Positions 8,866 through 18,179 of a DNA stretch of 64,000 nt are shown in pieces. The DNA comes from Mycolicibacterium rufum (GTDB lineage Bacteria; Actinomycetota; Actinomycetes; Mycobacteriales; Mycobacteriaceae), in the NCBI RefSeq assembly GCF_022374875.2, contig NZ_CP103313.1, positions 1 through 64,000 on the forward strand, given 5' to 3'. Made by a program: the position numbers and the translations under genes. The notes beneath the pieces were generated by a model. The model searched no databases, was not told the origin of the DNA, and saw only the letters and a list, made by a program, of their open reading frames with translations. Within the stretch, counting starts at the first letter, position 1. Every line of letters begins with the position of its first letter.

Positions 8866-8981
8866 GCGTCGCACTCTGCCAGGATGCGTCGTTACAGTAA
8901 CCTCGACACGCCGAAGCTTTGTGATACTTCTGTGACTGGTGTGCAAGCAGGCAGTGATCGGACGCGCGTCCCGCCGCCGTG

Positions 8982-9335
8982 TCATTGCGGGCGACTCTGG
9001 ACGCCGGCGAGGGCGGCGATGTCGAACAGGGGTCGGTGTGCGGCGCGCAGCGTAGCGGCCTGAGACACCATCGCGCGGGTGATGTCGGCGATGGCGGTTT
9101 CTACGGCCTCGATCTGCTCGCAATTCAGCGCGTGATAGTTGAGCTGGATGCGCAGTGTGGCGCCGTAGCCGTCGTGGGTAATGACGGCGCGGCAGCGATC
9201 GATGCCCACCCGGCCGTAGGTCAGGATTGTCGACCCTGGCGTGGATTTTCGGACGGTGATGGTGTCCGGCATGGTTGTCGCGGGTGGTCCGGAGGGCTTG
9301 TTCTCGCGGGCCGTGCTGATTGCTGAGGTGTCCAT
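8982..9335 (-). CDS. Hypothetical protein, 117 aa
   Basis: A soluble small protein with a coherent core: TITVRKSTPGSTILTYGRVGI, then HDGYGATLRIQLNYHALNCEQIEAVETAIADITRAMV. The pattern is beta strands followed by a long helix. I recognise no family. It is read in the same direction as its neighbours at 8461 and 9355 and is probably part of the plasmid backbone. Confidence 0.45.
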   Translation of the reverse strand: MDTSAISTARENKPSGPPATTMPDTITVRKSTPGSTILTYGRVGIDRCRAVITHDGYGATLRIQLNYHALNCEQIEAVETAIADITRAMVSQAATLRAAHRPLFDIAALAGVQSRPQ

Positions 9336-9354
9336 CGCGTCCAGTGATCCCCCG

Positions 9355-9693
9355 TTAAGATGCCGGGCGGTTCATTCGCCCGGCGGTGGTGGGCGCCGCT
9401 GACGTGTTGTCGCGGTGCTGTTGGCGGACAATGGTTTTGGCTGCGGGCAGTGCCCAGAGAACATGTCTTCCTGCTGTTGATTCCCGGACAACATCGCCGG
9501 TTCGTTCCAGGCCGACGAGCTGCCGGTAGACGTGTTCGTGGACTGCGGGGTAGCGGCGGTCACCTCCCCCGGCCAAGGGCAGGTCGGGAAGTGCTCGGCA
9601 GAGCTGCGCCGTCGTTTGCGGGACGTTAGCTTGCCCGAGTGCGCTGATGATGGCTGCCCGCAATGGATTTCGCCGACGCCGGCGGTTGCCCAT
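9355..9693 (-). CDS. Small winged-helix-like protein, start next to the IS1380 border
   Basis: From the ATG at 9693 this encodes 112 residues: a basic start (MGNRRRRRNPLRAAIISALG), a helix-turn-helix-like stretch (PQTTAQLCRALPDL), then a helix and wing pattern (AVHEHVYRQLVGLERTGDVVRE). This resembles small PadR/MarR-like winged helices, but I cannot name a family. The IS1380 left end lies only 18 bp upstream of the start, so the native promoter, or part of the gene, has been displaced. Confidence 0.45.
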   Translation of the reverse strand: MGNRRRRRNPLRAAIISALGQANVPQTTAQLCRALPDLPLAGGGDRRYPAVHEHVYRQLVGLERTGDVVRESTAGRHVLWALPAAKTIVRQQHRDNTSAAPTTAGRMNRPAS

Positions 9694-10009
9694 CTGTGCT
9701 GACGACGCTGCTAAGCCTTGATCCACCGATGAATGGGCTGGTTGTTGGGGTGTCGGAATGAGGAAAGTGCCCTCTGAGCTGGAAAGATTGGTGTTCTCTA
9801 CGCAACAATCCGACCAGCACAAGAAAGGCACTTCCAGTGCGAGTGTCCCACACGTTCGGTCCCGACTCCGCGGTGTTCGACGAGGACAACCTCGTGTCGT
9901 GCGCCGGGCTGGTCCCGGTGATGGCCCTGGCCGAGCAAGCTGGCCTGACACGGTTGTTGGACAACACAATTCACATCAGGTCGTCTCGGGTCAAGTCCGG
10001 GGCGGCTAA

Positions 10010-11666
10010 CCCTCGATCCACCGATGAATCGCCTGTTCGGAGGGTGTTGATGTAAGGAAAGTGCCCTTTGAGCTGGGATGATTGGAGTTACCACACTTCG
10101 ATCAGCCCACGTTCAGAAAGGCGCTTCCGGTGCAAGTGTCCCATAGGTTCGCCGTGTCGTCGGCGGTCTTCGATGATGCACATCTCGTGTCGTGCGCCGG
10201 GCTGGTGCCGGTGATGACCCTGGCCGACCAGACCGGTCTGTCGCAGCTATTGGCCGACAAGATCCGGTTCACCTGTGAGCGGATCCGTTCGGCCGCGGCC
10301 CATCCGTCACCGAAGCTGACCACGCTGATCGCCGGGATGTGCGCCGGCGCGGACAGCATTGATGACCTAGACGTTGTGCGCTCGGGTGGGATGAAGACCC
10401 TCTTCGGTGGTGTGTACGCCCCGTCGACGATCGGAACCTTATTGCGGGAGTTCACCTTCGGGCATGCCCGCCAGCTCGAATCTGTCCTGCGCGAACACCT
10501 GGCCGCGCTGTGCGGGCGTGTCGATCTGTTGCCCGGCGCCGACGGACGGGCGTTCATCGACATCGACTCACTACTACGCCCGGTCTACGGGCACGCCAAG
10601 CAGGGCGCCAGCTACGGACACACCAAGATCGCCGGCAGGCAGATCCTGCGCAAAGGCCTCTCACCGTTGATCACCACGATCAGCACCGACCACGGTGCGC
10701 CGGTGATCGCCGGGGCGAGGTTGCGGGCGGGCAAGGCCAACTCCGGCAAGGGCGCAGCCCGCATGATCGCTCAAGCGGCCGCTACCGCCCGTGCTGCCGG
10801 GGTCACCGGGCAGATCCTGGTGCGTGGCGATTCGGCCTACGGCAATAGCACCGTGGTCACCGCCTGCCACCGAGCAGGTGTCCGGTTCTCGCTGGTGCTA
10901 CCAAGACCGCAGCAGTTGCCGCCGCCATTGACGCAATTCCCGAGACCGCGTGGACCCCGGTGAACTATCCCGGTGCTGTGCGTGACCCCGACACCGGCGC
11001 CTGGATCTCCGATGCCGAAGTCGCCGAAACCACCTACACAGCCTTCGGTTCCACCAAGACTCCGGTGACCGCCCGGTTGGTCGTGCGCCGGGTCAAAGAC
11101 GCGCGGTTCCTCGATGCGCTGTTTCCGGTGTGGCGGTACCACCCGTTCTTCACCAATTCCGACGAACCCGTCGACGCCGCTGACATCACTCATCGCCGCC
11201 ACGCCATCATCGAAACCGTGTTCGCCGACCTCATCGACGGACCTTTGGCGCACATGCCCTCGGGGCGGTTCGGCGCGAACTCGGCCTGGATCCTGTGCGC
11301 CGCGATCGCCCACAACCTGCTGCGCGCCGTCGGCGTCCTGGCCGGAGGTGCCCACGCGGTCGCCCGCGGGGCGACACTGCGCCGCAAGATAATCACTATC
11401 CCGGCCCGCCTGGCCCGTCCGCAACGCCAACCTATCCTGCACCTACCAGCGCACTGGCCCTGGACAGAGCACTGGCTCACGTTGTGGCGCAACACCATCG
11501 GCTACAGCCCACCAGAAATCGCCACCACCTGACCATATGCCGAAAGGCCCGACCGGAGCGCACAGGAACAGCTGGACAGACCAGCAGATACCCCCTGCCC
11601 GCGACCAGGACCAGCCCTCAACAGCCCAGCGAGGCACACCTACCCCAATTCATCAGTGGATCGAGG
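10010..11666 (+). mobile_element. IS1380-family element B inserted in element A
   Basis: The left end is CCCTCGATCCACCGATGAAT and the right end ATTCATCAGTGGATCGAGG. It is flanked by a direct repeat CTAA (10006-10009 and 11667-11670), the expected short target duplication. Length 1657 bp. Its 3' part (10761-11666) is duplicated at 856-1766. Confidence 0.9.
10130..11532 (+). pseudogene. IS1380-family transposase B, frameshifted
   Basis: The GTG at 10130 opens a frame matching family transposases (QVSHRFAVSSAVFDDAHLVSC onward) that ends out of frame at 10963. The coherent sequence continues from 10904 or so in the next frame (TKTAAVAAAIDAIPETAW) and from 10960 (NYPGAVRDPDTGAW) to 11532. Comparison with copies A and C shows that one base is missing in the codon after GTG CT, at about 10900. 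The product is therefore split after about 260 residues. The same deletion is in the fragment at 856-1766. Confidence 0.85.
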
Positions 11667-13046
11667 CTAAACCAGCACCGAAACTGGCCACTCTGATCGC
11701 GAGCATGTGCGCCGGCGCGGACTACATCGACGATGTCGACGTGGTCCGAGCCGGCGGCATGAAAACCCTCTTCAACCGGGTGTATGCCCCCTCCACCGTG
11801 GGAACCCTGTTGCGCGAGTTCACCTTCGGTCACGCCCGCCAACTCGACTCGGTACTGGCCGAGCATCTGGCCGGTCTGTGCGAGCGAGTGGACCTGCTGC
11901 CCGGAGCCGATGTGCGTGCCTACCTCGACATCGACTCCCTGCTGCGCCCGGTGCACGGACATGCCAAGCAGGGCGCCTCCTACGGACACACCAAGATCGC
12001 TGGCAAGCAGGTTCTGCGCAAAGGGCTGTCCCCGCTGGTCACCACCTTGAGCACCGACACCGCCGCACCGGTGATCACCGGCATCCGACTGCGTGCGGGC
12101 AAGGCCAACTCCGGTAAAGGGGCCGCCCGCATGCTCGCCCAAGCCCTGCAGACTGCGCGTGCGGCCGGCGTCACCGGGCAGATCATCGTGCGCGGTGACA
12201 GCGCCTATGGATCGCGGGCGGTGATCCGGGTATGCCGCCGCTACGGGGCGGTGTTCTCGCTGGTGCTGACCCGCAACGCCGCGGTGCAACGCGCCATCGA
12301 CAGCATTCCCGAGAACGCCTGGACCCCGGTGAAATACCCGGGTGCGGTGCTCGATCGCGAGACCGGGGCCTGGATCTCTGATGCCGAAGTCGCTGAAGCC
12401 GTCTACACCATGGCCAAAACCGGCACCTATGAGGCGGTCACCGCCCGGCTGATCGTGCGCCGGGTCAAAGACGCCAACCAACCCCAAGACGGGCTGTTCC
12501 CGATCTGGCGGTATCACCCGTTTTTCACCAACACCACCGAGTCGGCCACCGACGCCGACATCACCCACCGCCGCCACGCCATCATCGAAACCACCTTCGC
12601 CGACCTCATCGACGGCCCCTTGGCCCACATTCCCTCCGGGCGCTTCGGCGCCAACAGTGCCTGGGCCGTCTGCGCCGCGATCGCCCACAATCTGCTGCGC
12701 GCCACCGCGACCCTGGCCGGGACCCGTCACCGCACCGCGCGCGGGGCGACCCTGCGCCGTCACCTGGTCAATATCCCGGCTCGTCTGGCCCGACCCCAAC
12801 GACGACCGATCCTGCACCTACCCCGGCACTGGCCCGCCGAACCAGCATGGATGACCCTGTGGCACAACACCATCGGCCACCGATCCAGCGCCTGAACCAC
12901 CGACCACCCGACCCGACAACCAGGAACCCGACAGGAAAAGCTGGACAGACCAGCGGCCTCGTCATGCCCACCACCAGCCCGGATCAAGACCATCAGCTCA
13001 ACCGGCCACCACACCGTCGGTCGGTGGAATCAGGCTTAGTGAGAGG

Positions 13047-14528
13047 AATGATCAGAACCTGTGGATGAGCCTCGGCGTGGGGGCGTGAAAATGAGCGCAC
13101 CTTCCCGAGGATGATCATCACGGAATCAGGTATTCGATCAAGACCGGCGTTGGCGCGCTGGTTGGGAAGGTACGCCCATGCTCACCGTAGTTCACGACGG
13201 CGCGGAGGCCAACGACAACACCGACAGTGGTGCTGGTCGGTCGTTGTTGGATGAGATTGTCCGTGATGGCGCTCGGCAGATGCTGGCCGCGGCGTTGCAG
13301 GCCGAGGTCGCCGCCTACGTGGCGCAGTTCGCTGACCAGCGCGATGACAACGGCCACCGATTGGTGGTCCGCAACGGCTATCACCAGCCGCGCGAGGTGC
13401 TGACCGCAGCCGGTGCGGTGCAGGTGAGGGCCCCGCGGGTCAACGACAAACGTGTCGATCCCGACACTGGTGAACGCAAGCGGTTCTCCTCGGCGATCCT
13501 GCCGGCCTGGGCGCGCAAGTCCCCGCAGATGTCCGAGGTGTTGCCGCTGTTGTACCTGCACGGGTTGTCGAGCAGCGATTTCACCCCGGCCCTGGAGCAG
13601 TTCCTCGGCTCCGGTGCCGGGTTGTCGGCATCGACGATCACCCGGCTCACGTCGCAGTGGCAAGATGAGGCCGCCGCGTTCGGTCGTCGCGATCTGTCGG
13701 GCAGCGACTATGTCTACCTGTGGGTCGACGGCATCCCCCTCAAGGTCCGCCTGGACCAGGAAAAGCTGTGTCTGCTGGTGATGCTCGGTGTGCGCGCTGA
13801 CGGCCGCAAGGAGCTGGTGGCGATCAGCGACGGCTACCGTGAATCGGCCGAGTCGTGGGCCGATCTGCTGCGCGACTGCAAACGGCGCGGCATGACCGCC
13901 CCCGTGCTCGCCGTCGGTGACGGTGCACTCGGGTTCTGGAAAGCGGTCCGTGAGGTGTTCCCGGCCACCAAAGAGCAGCGCTGCTGGTTCCACAAGCAAG
14001 CCAATGTTCTTGCCGCACTGCCGAAATCAGCACACCCGTCGGCCCTGGCGGCACTCAAGGAGATCTACAACGCCGAGGATATCGACAAGGCCCAGCTCGC
14101 GGTCAAGGCCTTCGAGGTCGATTTCGGCGCCAAGTACCCCAAGGCGGTCGCCAAGATCACCGACGACCTCGATGTGCTGCTGGAGTTCTTCAAGTACCCG
14201 GCCGAACATTGGATCCACCTGCGCACGACGAACCCGATCGAAAGCACCTTCGCCACAGTGCGACTTCGGACCAAGGTGACAAAAGGCCCGGGATCGCGAA
14301 CGGCCGGACTAGCGATGGCCTACAAGCTGATCGACGCCGCCTCGGCCCGCTGGCGCGCCGTCAACGCCCCGCACCTGGTCGCCCTGGTCCGCGCCGGCGC
14401 GGTCTTCCACAAAGGCAAACTGCTCGAACGCCCCACCGACATCACCCCACCAACACCGCCCTCAGACGACGATCAGGACGCCGGAACGGAGGTCGCCTGA
14501 AACACCCCGATCCACAGGTATTGACAAT
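13047..14528 (+). mobile_element. IS256-family element A
   Basis: The ends are defined by comparison of four copies: left AATGATCAGAACCTGTGG, right CCACAGGTATTGACAAT, giving imperfect inverted repeats around ACCTGTGGAT. It lies 7 bp after IS1380-A. Length 1482 bp. It is the same isoform as the copy at 63059. Confidence 0.88.
13178..14500 (+). CDS. IS256-family transposase A
   Basis: A 440-residue Mutator/IS256-type DDE transposase: an N-terminal domain (SLLDEIVRDGARQMLAAALQ), the first catalytic Asp in YLWVDGIPLKVR, the second in VLAVGDGALGFWKA, and the C-terminal Glu in the helix TTNPIESTFATVRLRTKVTKG. The CWFHK motif between them is typical. The ATG at 13178 follows GGGAAGG. It appears intact and so could act in trans on the other copies. 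Confidence 0.93.
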   Translation: MLTVVHDGAEANDNTDSGAGRSLLDEIVRDGARQMLAAALQAEVAAYVAQFADQRDDNGHRLVVRNGYHQPREVLTAAGAVQVRAPRVNDKRVDPDTGERKRFSSAILPAWARKSPQMSEVLPLLYLHGLSSSDFTPALEQFLGSGAGLSASTITRLTSQWQDEAAAFGRRDLSGSDYVYLWVDGIPLKVRLDQEKLCLLVMLGVRADGRKELVAISDGYRESAESWADLLRDCKRRGMTAPVLAVGDGALGFWKAVREVFPATKEQRCWFHKQANVLAALPKSAHPSALAALKEIYNAEDIDKAQLAVKAFEVDFGAKYPKAVAKITDDLDVLLEFFKYPAEHWIHLRTTNPIESTFATVRLRTKVTKGPGSRTAGLAMAYKLIDAASARWRAVNAPHLVALVRAGAVFHKGKLLERPTDITPPTPPSDDDQDAGTEVA

Positions 14529-14790
14529 TCCTCAAGTGACGATTCGCGAGGTGAGAGTGCGAGGTGGGCAGGATGGATTCCGCCGCTGATCGTTGAACGG
14601 CGGACCCTTTGCTGATGCTTTCTCAGCTTCAACTGGGGGATCGGTCGCGTCTATCCCTCCACCGCGGCGCGGACTCCGATTCGCGCCAGATGTCATGGCA
14701 GTCACCACTTTTTCGACGGCTAGCGACGGTGTCGCGTTTTGTCAGAAGCCGCCCGACAGCACAGCGATCGCTGCTGCGGCGGCCCGTGGG
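14529..14790. other. Intergenic region between IS256-A and the pca block
   Basis: No supported gene. It contains a 6-bp stem (CCGCCG at 14580, CGGCGG at 14598) that may weakly terminate transcription from the IS. Confidence 0.4.
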
Positions 14791-15540
14791 TCACAGCAGC
14801 CGGACGATGCCGCGGGCAGCCACCTGCAGGGCGCCGAGCAGTCGCTGGCGACCTCGCTTCAAGGACGGAACTACGACGGCGATCGCGGCCACCACAGCGT
14901 CGTCGGACTGCCGGACGATCGGCACGGCCAGTGAACAGGCGCCTAGCGACATCTCTTCCACGGTGGTAGCCAACCCCTCGCGCCGCACCCCCTCCAACTG
15001 TCGGGACAGCACCGCAGGCTGGGTGATTGTGTAGGGAGTAATCGGAGTCAGATTGGCAAACACCTGATCCTGGACTTCGCGTGGCGCGTGCGCCAACAGC
15101 ACCTTGCCGACGCCGGTGCAGTGCATCGGCAACCTGCTGCCGACGGTGCTAACGATCGGCACGGATGCCCTACCCATCATCCGCTCGAGGTACAATACTT
15201 CGTTGCCGTCGCGTACCGCGAGGTGCACGGTGGCGAGCGTTGCCGCGTAGACATCGTGCAAGAACGGCTCTGCGACCTGCCGTAATCCGCCTCCGACCGG
15301 GGCGAGCAGCCCAGCGCTCCACATCAGTCGGCCGACCTCGAAACGACCGTCCATGCGGCGCTGCAACGCCCCGCCCGCAACCAGTTCGGCAGCCAGCCGG
15401 TGGGCCGTGGCCATCGGCAGGCTGGCCCTACCCGCCAGTTCGGACAGCGTCAGTGTCCGGTGCCACTCATCGAAGGCGGCGACCATGCGCAGCAAACGAG
15501 AAGCGACGCTGGTGCCGGGCGTTGAGGTATTTCCCGCCAC
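14791..15540 (-). CDS. IclR-family regulator of the pca genes
   Basis: A 249-residue IclR-type regulator, transcribed away from pcaH with a 70-bp shared intergenic region. The N-terminal winged helix is at about residues 30-70 (LTLSELAGRASLPMATAHRL is the helix-turn-helix). The C-terminal effector domain carries the family pattern GSRLPMHCTGVGKVLLAH (about 128-145) and the terminal CSLAVPIV. PcaR/PcaU-type IclR proteins control beta-ketoadipate genes in many bacteria and respond to protocatechuate or beta-ketoadipate. The divergent position makes this the likely local activator or repressor. The effector is inferred. Confidence 0.85.
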   Translation of the reverse strand: MAGNTSTPGTSVASRLLRMVAAFDEWHRTLTLSELAGRASLPMATAHRLAAELVAGGALQRRMDGRFEVGRLMWSAGLLAPVGGGLRQVAEPFLHDVYAATLATVHLAVRDGNEVLYLERMMGRASVPIVSTVGSRLPMHCTGVGKVLLAHAPREVQDQVFANLTPITPYTITQPAVLSRQLEGVRREGLATTVEEMSLGACSLAVPIVRQSDDAVVAAIAVVVPSLKRGRQRLLGALQVAARGIVRLL

Positions 15541-15610
15541 TCACGGATCCTTTCCGCTCAGTGGTAATCTAGCGTAGGTCAGTCGCCGAGGAGCCAATAG
15601 TGTCAAGGCT
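15541..15610. promoter_or_regulatory. Divergent promoter region of the IclR gene and pcaH
   Basis: This 70-bp gap must hold both promoters. It contains CGGATCCTTTCCG (15544-15556), an inverted repeat CGGA-N5-TCCG that could be part of an IclR operator. No clear -35/-10 pair is visible. Confidence 0.35.
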
Positions 15611-16408
15611 ATGACAGCAGTGATCGACCCCGATCCCGACGGCGGGTTGCCGAGGCAGCAGGCGATCAGCGCGGAGATCGAGGCGATCGAGTCCGAGTAT
15701 CAGCGCGCTGGCATCGAGGAGACGCAGCCGCGGCTCGGCTACGCGCCCTACCGCAGCAGCCTGCTGCGTCATCCCACGAAGGACCTACACCACGCTGACC
15801 CGGAGGGCGTCGAGCTGTGGACGCCCTGCTTTTCCGAACGCGACGTGCATCCGCTTGAATCGGACCTCACCATCCAGCACTCAGGCGAACCCATCGGCGA
15901 ACGGATAGTGGTGACCGGCCGGGTGGTCGACGGCGACGGACGGCCGGTGCGACGTCAACTCGTCGAGATCTGGCAGGCCAACGCCGGCGGTCGCTACATC
16001 CACAAGCGTGATCAGCACCCGTCCGCGATCGACCCCAACTTCACCGGCGTCGGCCGCTGCCTGACCGATGACGACGGAAGCTACCGCTTCACCACGATCA
16101 AGCCAGGGCCGTATCCGTGGAGGAACCACCGCAACGCTTGGCGCCCAGCCCACATCCACTTCTCGGTGTTCGGAACGGAATTCACGCAACGGCTGATCAC
16201 CCAGATGTACTTCCCCGGCGACCCGTTGTTCGCGCTGGACCCGATCTATCAGTCGATCACCGACCGAAAGGCCCGAGACCGACTGATTGCCAACTACGAC
16301 CACGACGTCACCACCCACGAATGGGCCACCGGATACCGGTGGGACATCATCCTCACCGGCGCGACGCGCACTCCGACCGAGGATCCCCACCGCGGAAGCG
16401 AACACTGA
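15611..16408 (+). CDS. pcaH: Protocatechuate 3,4-dioxygenase beta subunit
   Basis: The iron-bearing subunit of the intradiol dioxygenase that opens protocatechuate to 3-carboxy-cis,cis-muconate. All four Fe(III) ligands can be seen in their family contexts: Tyr129 (GGRYIHKRDQ), Tyr168 (GPYPWRN), His181 and His183 (AHIHF). The 265 residues are slightly longer than usual because of an N-terminal extension. The stop overlaps the pcaG start (ATGA), which fits a co-translated heterodimer. It is the first gene of an operon that runs without gaps to pcaJ. Confidence 0.95.
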   Translation: MTAVIDPDPDGGLPRQQAISAEIEAIESEYQRAGIEETQPRLGYAPYRSSLLRHPTKDLHHADPEGVELWTPCFSERDVHPLESDLTIQHSGEPIGERIVVTGRVVDGDGRPVRRQLVEIWQANAGGRYIHKRDQHPSAIDPNFTGVGRCLTDDDGSYRFTTIKPGPYPWRNHRNAWRPAHIHFSVFGTEFTQRLITQMYFPGDPLFALDPIYQSITDRKARDRLIANYDHDVTTHEWATGYRWDIILTGATRTPTEDPHRGSEH

Positions 16409-16977
16409 TGAATACCCTGCTCACCGCCACCCCGGGGCAGACCGTCGGACCCTTTTTCGGTTACGCACTCCCGTTCGACCGGTGCGACCAGCTGGTTCCG
16501 GCCGGCTCACCGGGTGCCGTCCAGCTTTCCGGCTTGGTCCTCGATGGTGACGGCCAGCCTGTTCCCGACGCCCTACTTGAGATCTGGCAGGCAAACGCCG
16601 ACGGCACCATCCCCACGTCCACCGGCTCGCTACACCGGGACGGCTGGACCTTCACTGGGTGGGGCCGCGCCGGCACCGACGATGGCGGACGGTACAACTT
16701 TTCCACCGTCATCCCAGGTCCCTGCGATCCCGGTGCGGCACCGTTCTTTCTGATCACCGTGTTCGCCCGCGGGCTGCTCAACCGGCTGTTCACCCGCGCC
16801 TACGTGCCCGGGGGGCAGCTGGCCGGCGATCCACTGCTGGCGTCCCTGCCGCCCGAGCGTCGCGACACGCTCATCGCCACCCGCGAGGGCGCCGGACTAC
16901 GCTTCGACATCCAATTGCAGGACGCGCCAGGCAAACCCGAGACGGTCTTCCTGCGCTACGCGGGACACCAGCGATGA
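16408..16977 (+). CDS. pcaG: Protocatechuate 3,4-dioxygenase alpha subunit
   Basis: A 189-residue partner of PcaH. It starts with the conserved TPGQTVGPFFGYAL and keeps the intradiol fold signature (VPDALLEIWQANADG, then GWGRAGTDDGGRYNFSTV). As normal for the alpha subunit, the Tyr/His iron ligands are not conserved (GPCDPGAAPFFLITVFARG in place of the ligand motif). The ATG at 16408 is chosen for its 1-bp overlap with the pcaH stop. The stop overlaps the pcaB start. A second, orphan protein of this type is at 27458. Confidence 0.95.
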   Translation: MNTLLTATPGQTVGPFFGYALPFDRCDQLVPAGSPGAVQLSGLVLDGDGQPVPDALLEIWQANADGTIPTSTGSLHRDGWTFTGWGRAGTDDGGRYNFSTVIPGPCDPGAAPFFLITVFARGLLNRLFTRAYVPGGQLAGDPLLASLPPERRDTLIATREGAGLRFDIQLQDAPGKPETVFLRYAGHQR

Positions 16978-18179
16978 CTGACCTCTTCTGGCCGGGCGAC
17001 GACCTCGCAGGCGACCTGATGAGCGGCCCCGCATTCCTCGAGGCCATGGTGGCCGTGGAACGGGCGTGGCTGGACAGCCTCGTCGACGCCGGTATCGCAC
17101 CGCAAGAGGCGCGTGCCAGCTTGGCAGACCTCATCGCCGACGCCGACACCGAGTCGATCGCCCGCCGCGCCGCCACCGACGGCAGCCCCGTCAGCGCTCT
17201 GGTCACGTTGTTGCGTGAGCGCTCAACGGCGGCGACAGCCCGCTGGTTACACCGCGGGCTAACCAGTCAGGACGTCGTCGACACAGCGCTCGTCATCTGC
17301 GCCCGTGATGTCCTCATGCGCATCGGCGACGAGTTCACCGTCCAAGTCCGGGCGCTGTCCGAGCTCGCTGAGAGGCACCGGAGCACACCAACACTCGCGC
17401 GTACCCTGACCCAGGCCGCCCTACCAAGCACCTTCGGCGCCAAGATGGCACGTTGGCTTACCGGCATACTGGACGCCGCCGAACCGCTGACCGGGCTGCT
17501 GCCCTCGCTGCCGGTGCAGGTCGGTGGCGCGGTGGGAACGCTGGCGGCGGCTACCGAATTGACCGGTTCGGTGGACGGCGCCATCGCGTTGAGCGACGCG
17601 CTCGCCGGCGCACTGCGGCTGGCGCCGGCTCCGCCCTGGCACACCACCCGCTCGGCGATCACCCGCATCGGGGATGCGTTGGTGAGCTGCTGCGACGCCT
17701 GGGGGCACATCGCCGCCGACATCGCGACCGGTAGCCGGCCCGAGGTCGGCGAGCTGGCCGAGGGGACTGGTGGCGGCTCATCGACGATGCCGCACAAGAA
17801 CAATCCCGTCCGCTCTGTGTTGATCCGGCGCACCGCGCTCACCGCGGGCACCTTGGGCGCCACCCTGCACCTGGCCGCAGGAGCGAGTGTCGACGAGCGC
17901 TCCGACGGCGCGTGGCACGCCGAATGGGCCACACTGCGCACGCTCGCCCGCCACACCGTCGTGGCGGCCATCCAGGCCTCCGAACTGCTCTCCGGGTTGC
18001 AGGTGGACACGGCGCGGGCGGCCGCGAACCTGGCCGACGCGGGCGGGCTGCTCACCGAACAACGTGCAATGACCGAGTTGACCGGTAGCCCAGCACGGCC
18101 CGACTACACCGGTGCCGCCGATCGGCTGATCGATTCGACCTTGAGTCGGGCCCGCCGCTTCATCAAGTCTGCGTCATGA
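16974..18179 (+). CDS. pcaB: 3-carboxy-cis,cis-muconate cycloisomerase
   Basis: A member of the fumarase/aspartase superfamily that lactonises carboxymuconate to 4-carboxymuconolactone. The superfamily signature GSSTMPHKNNP is at residues 268-278 and carries the flexible catalytic-Ser loop. TSQDVVDTA near 97-105 is the conserved C1 region. The product is 401 residues, close to the shorter actinobacterial PcaB proteins. It is translationally coupled to its neighbours on both sides (ATGA overlaps). Confidence 0.93.
   Translation: MTDLFWPGDDLAGDLMSGPAFLEAMVAVERAWLDSLVDAGIAPQEARASLADLIADADTESIARRAATDGSPVSALVTLLRERSTAATARWLHRGLTSQDVVDTALVICARDVLMRIGDEFTVQVRALSELAERHRSTPTLARTLTQAALPSTFGAKMARWLTGILDAAEPLTGLLPSLPVQVGGAVGTLAAATELTGSVDGAIALSDALAGALRLAPAPPWHTTRSAITRIGDALVSCCDAWGHIAADIATGSRPEVGELAEGTGGGSSTMPHKNNPVRSVLIRRTALTAGTLGATLHLAAGASVDERSDGAWHAEWATLRTLARHTVVAAIQASELLSGLQVDTARAAANLADAGGLLTEQRAMTELTGSPARPDYTGAADRLIDSTLSRARRFIKSAS

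Larger units (their letters stand above)
9837..12895 (+). pseudogene. IS1380-family transposase A, interrupted
   Basis: The 5' part (GTG at 9837, after AAGAAAGGC) encodes RVSHTFGPDSAVFDEDNLVSC to VKSGAANP. The 3' part resumes at about 11672 with APKLATLIASMCAGADYIDD and ends at 12895 (LWHNTIGHRSSA). Joined across the inserted element, the two halves give a normal DDE transposase of about 465 residues, closely parallel to the intact copy at 55672-57075. Blocks of the catalytic domain are visible: YLDIDSLLRPVHGHAKQGASY, GQIIVRGDSAYGSRAVI and the region around IIETTFADLI. It is inactive as it stands. Confidence 0.85.
9711..13039 (+). mobile_element. IS1380-family element A, split by IS1380-B
   Basis: The left end is CTAAGCCTTGATCCACCGA (9711-9729) and the right end TCGGTGGAATCAGGCTTAG (13021-13039); these are inverted repeats over 19 bp with two mismatches. 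The element is interrupted at 10010 by IS1380-B (10010-11666), and the rest resumes at 11667. Without the insert it is about 1.67 kb, the usual size for the family. Confidence 0.88.

Noticed and set aside
11618..12817. A 399-residue open frame on the minus strand
   Set aside because: It is antisense to the IS1380-A transposase; Gly/Gln/His-rich composition from high-GC codon shadowing, with no ribosome binding site or family pattern.
856..12895. Programmed frameshifting as explanation for the split IS1380-B transposase
   Set aside because: Copies A and C encode the same region in one frame, and there is no slippery run at the break; a one-base deletion explains it.
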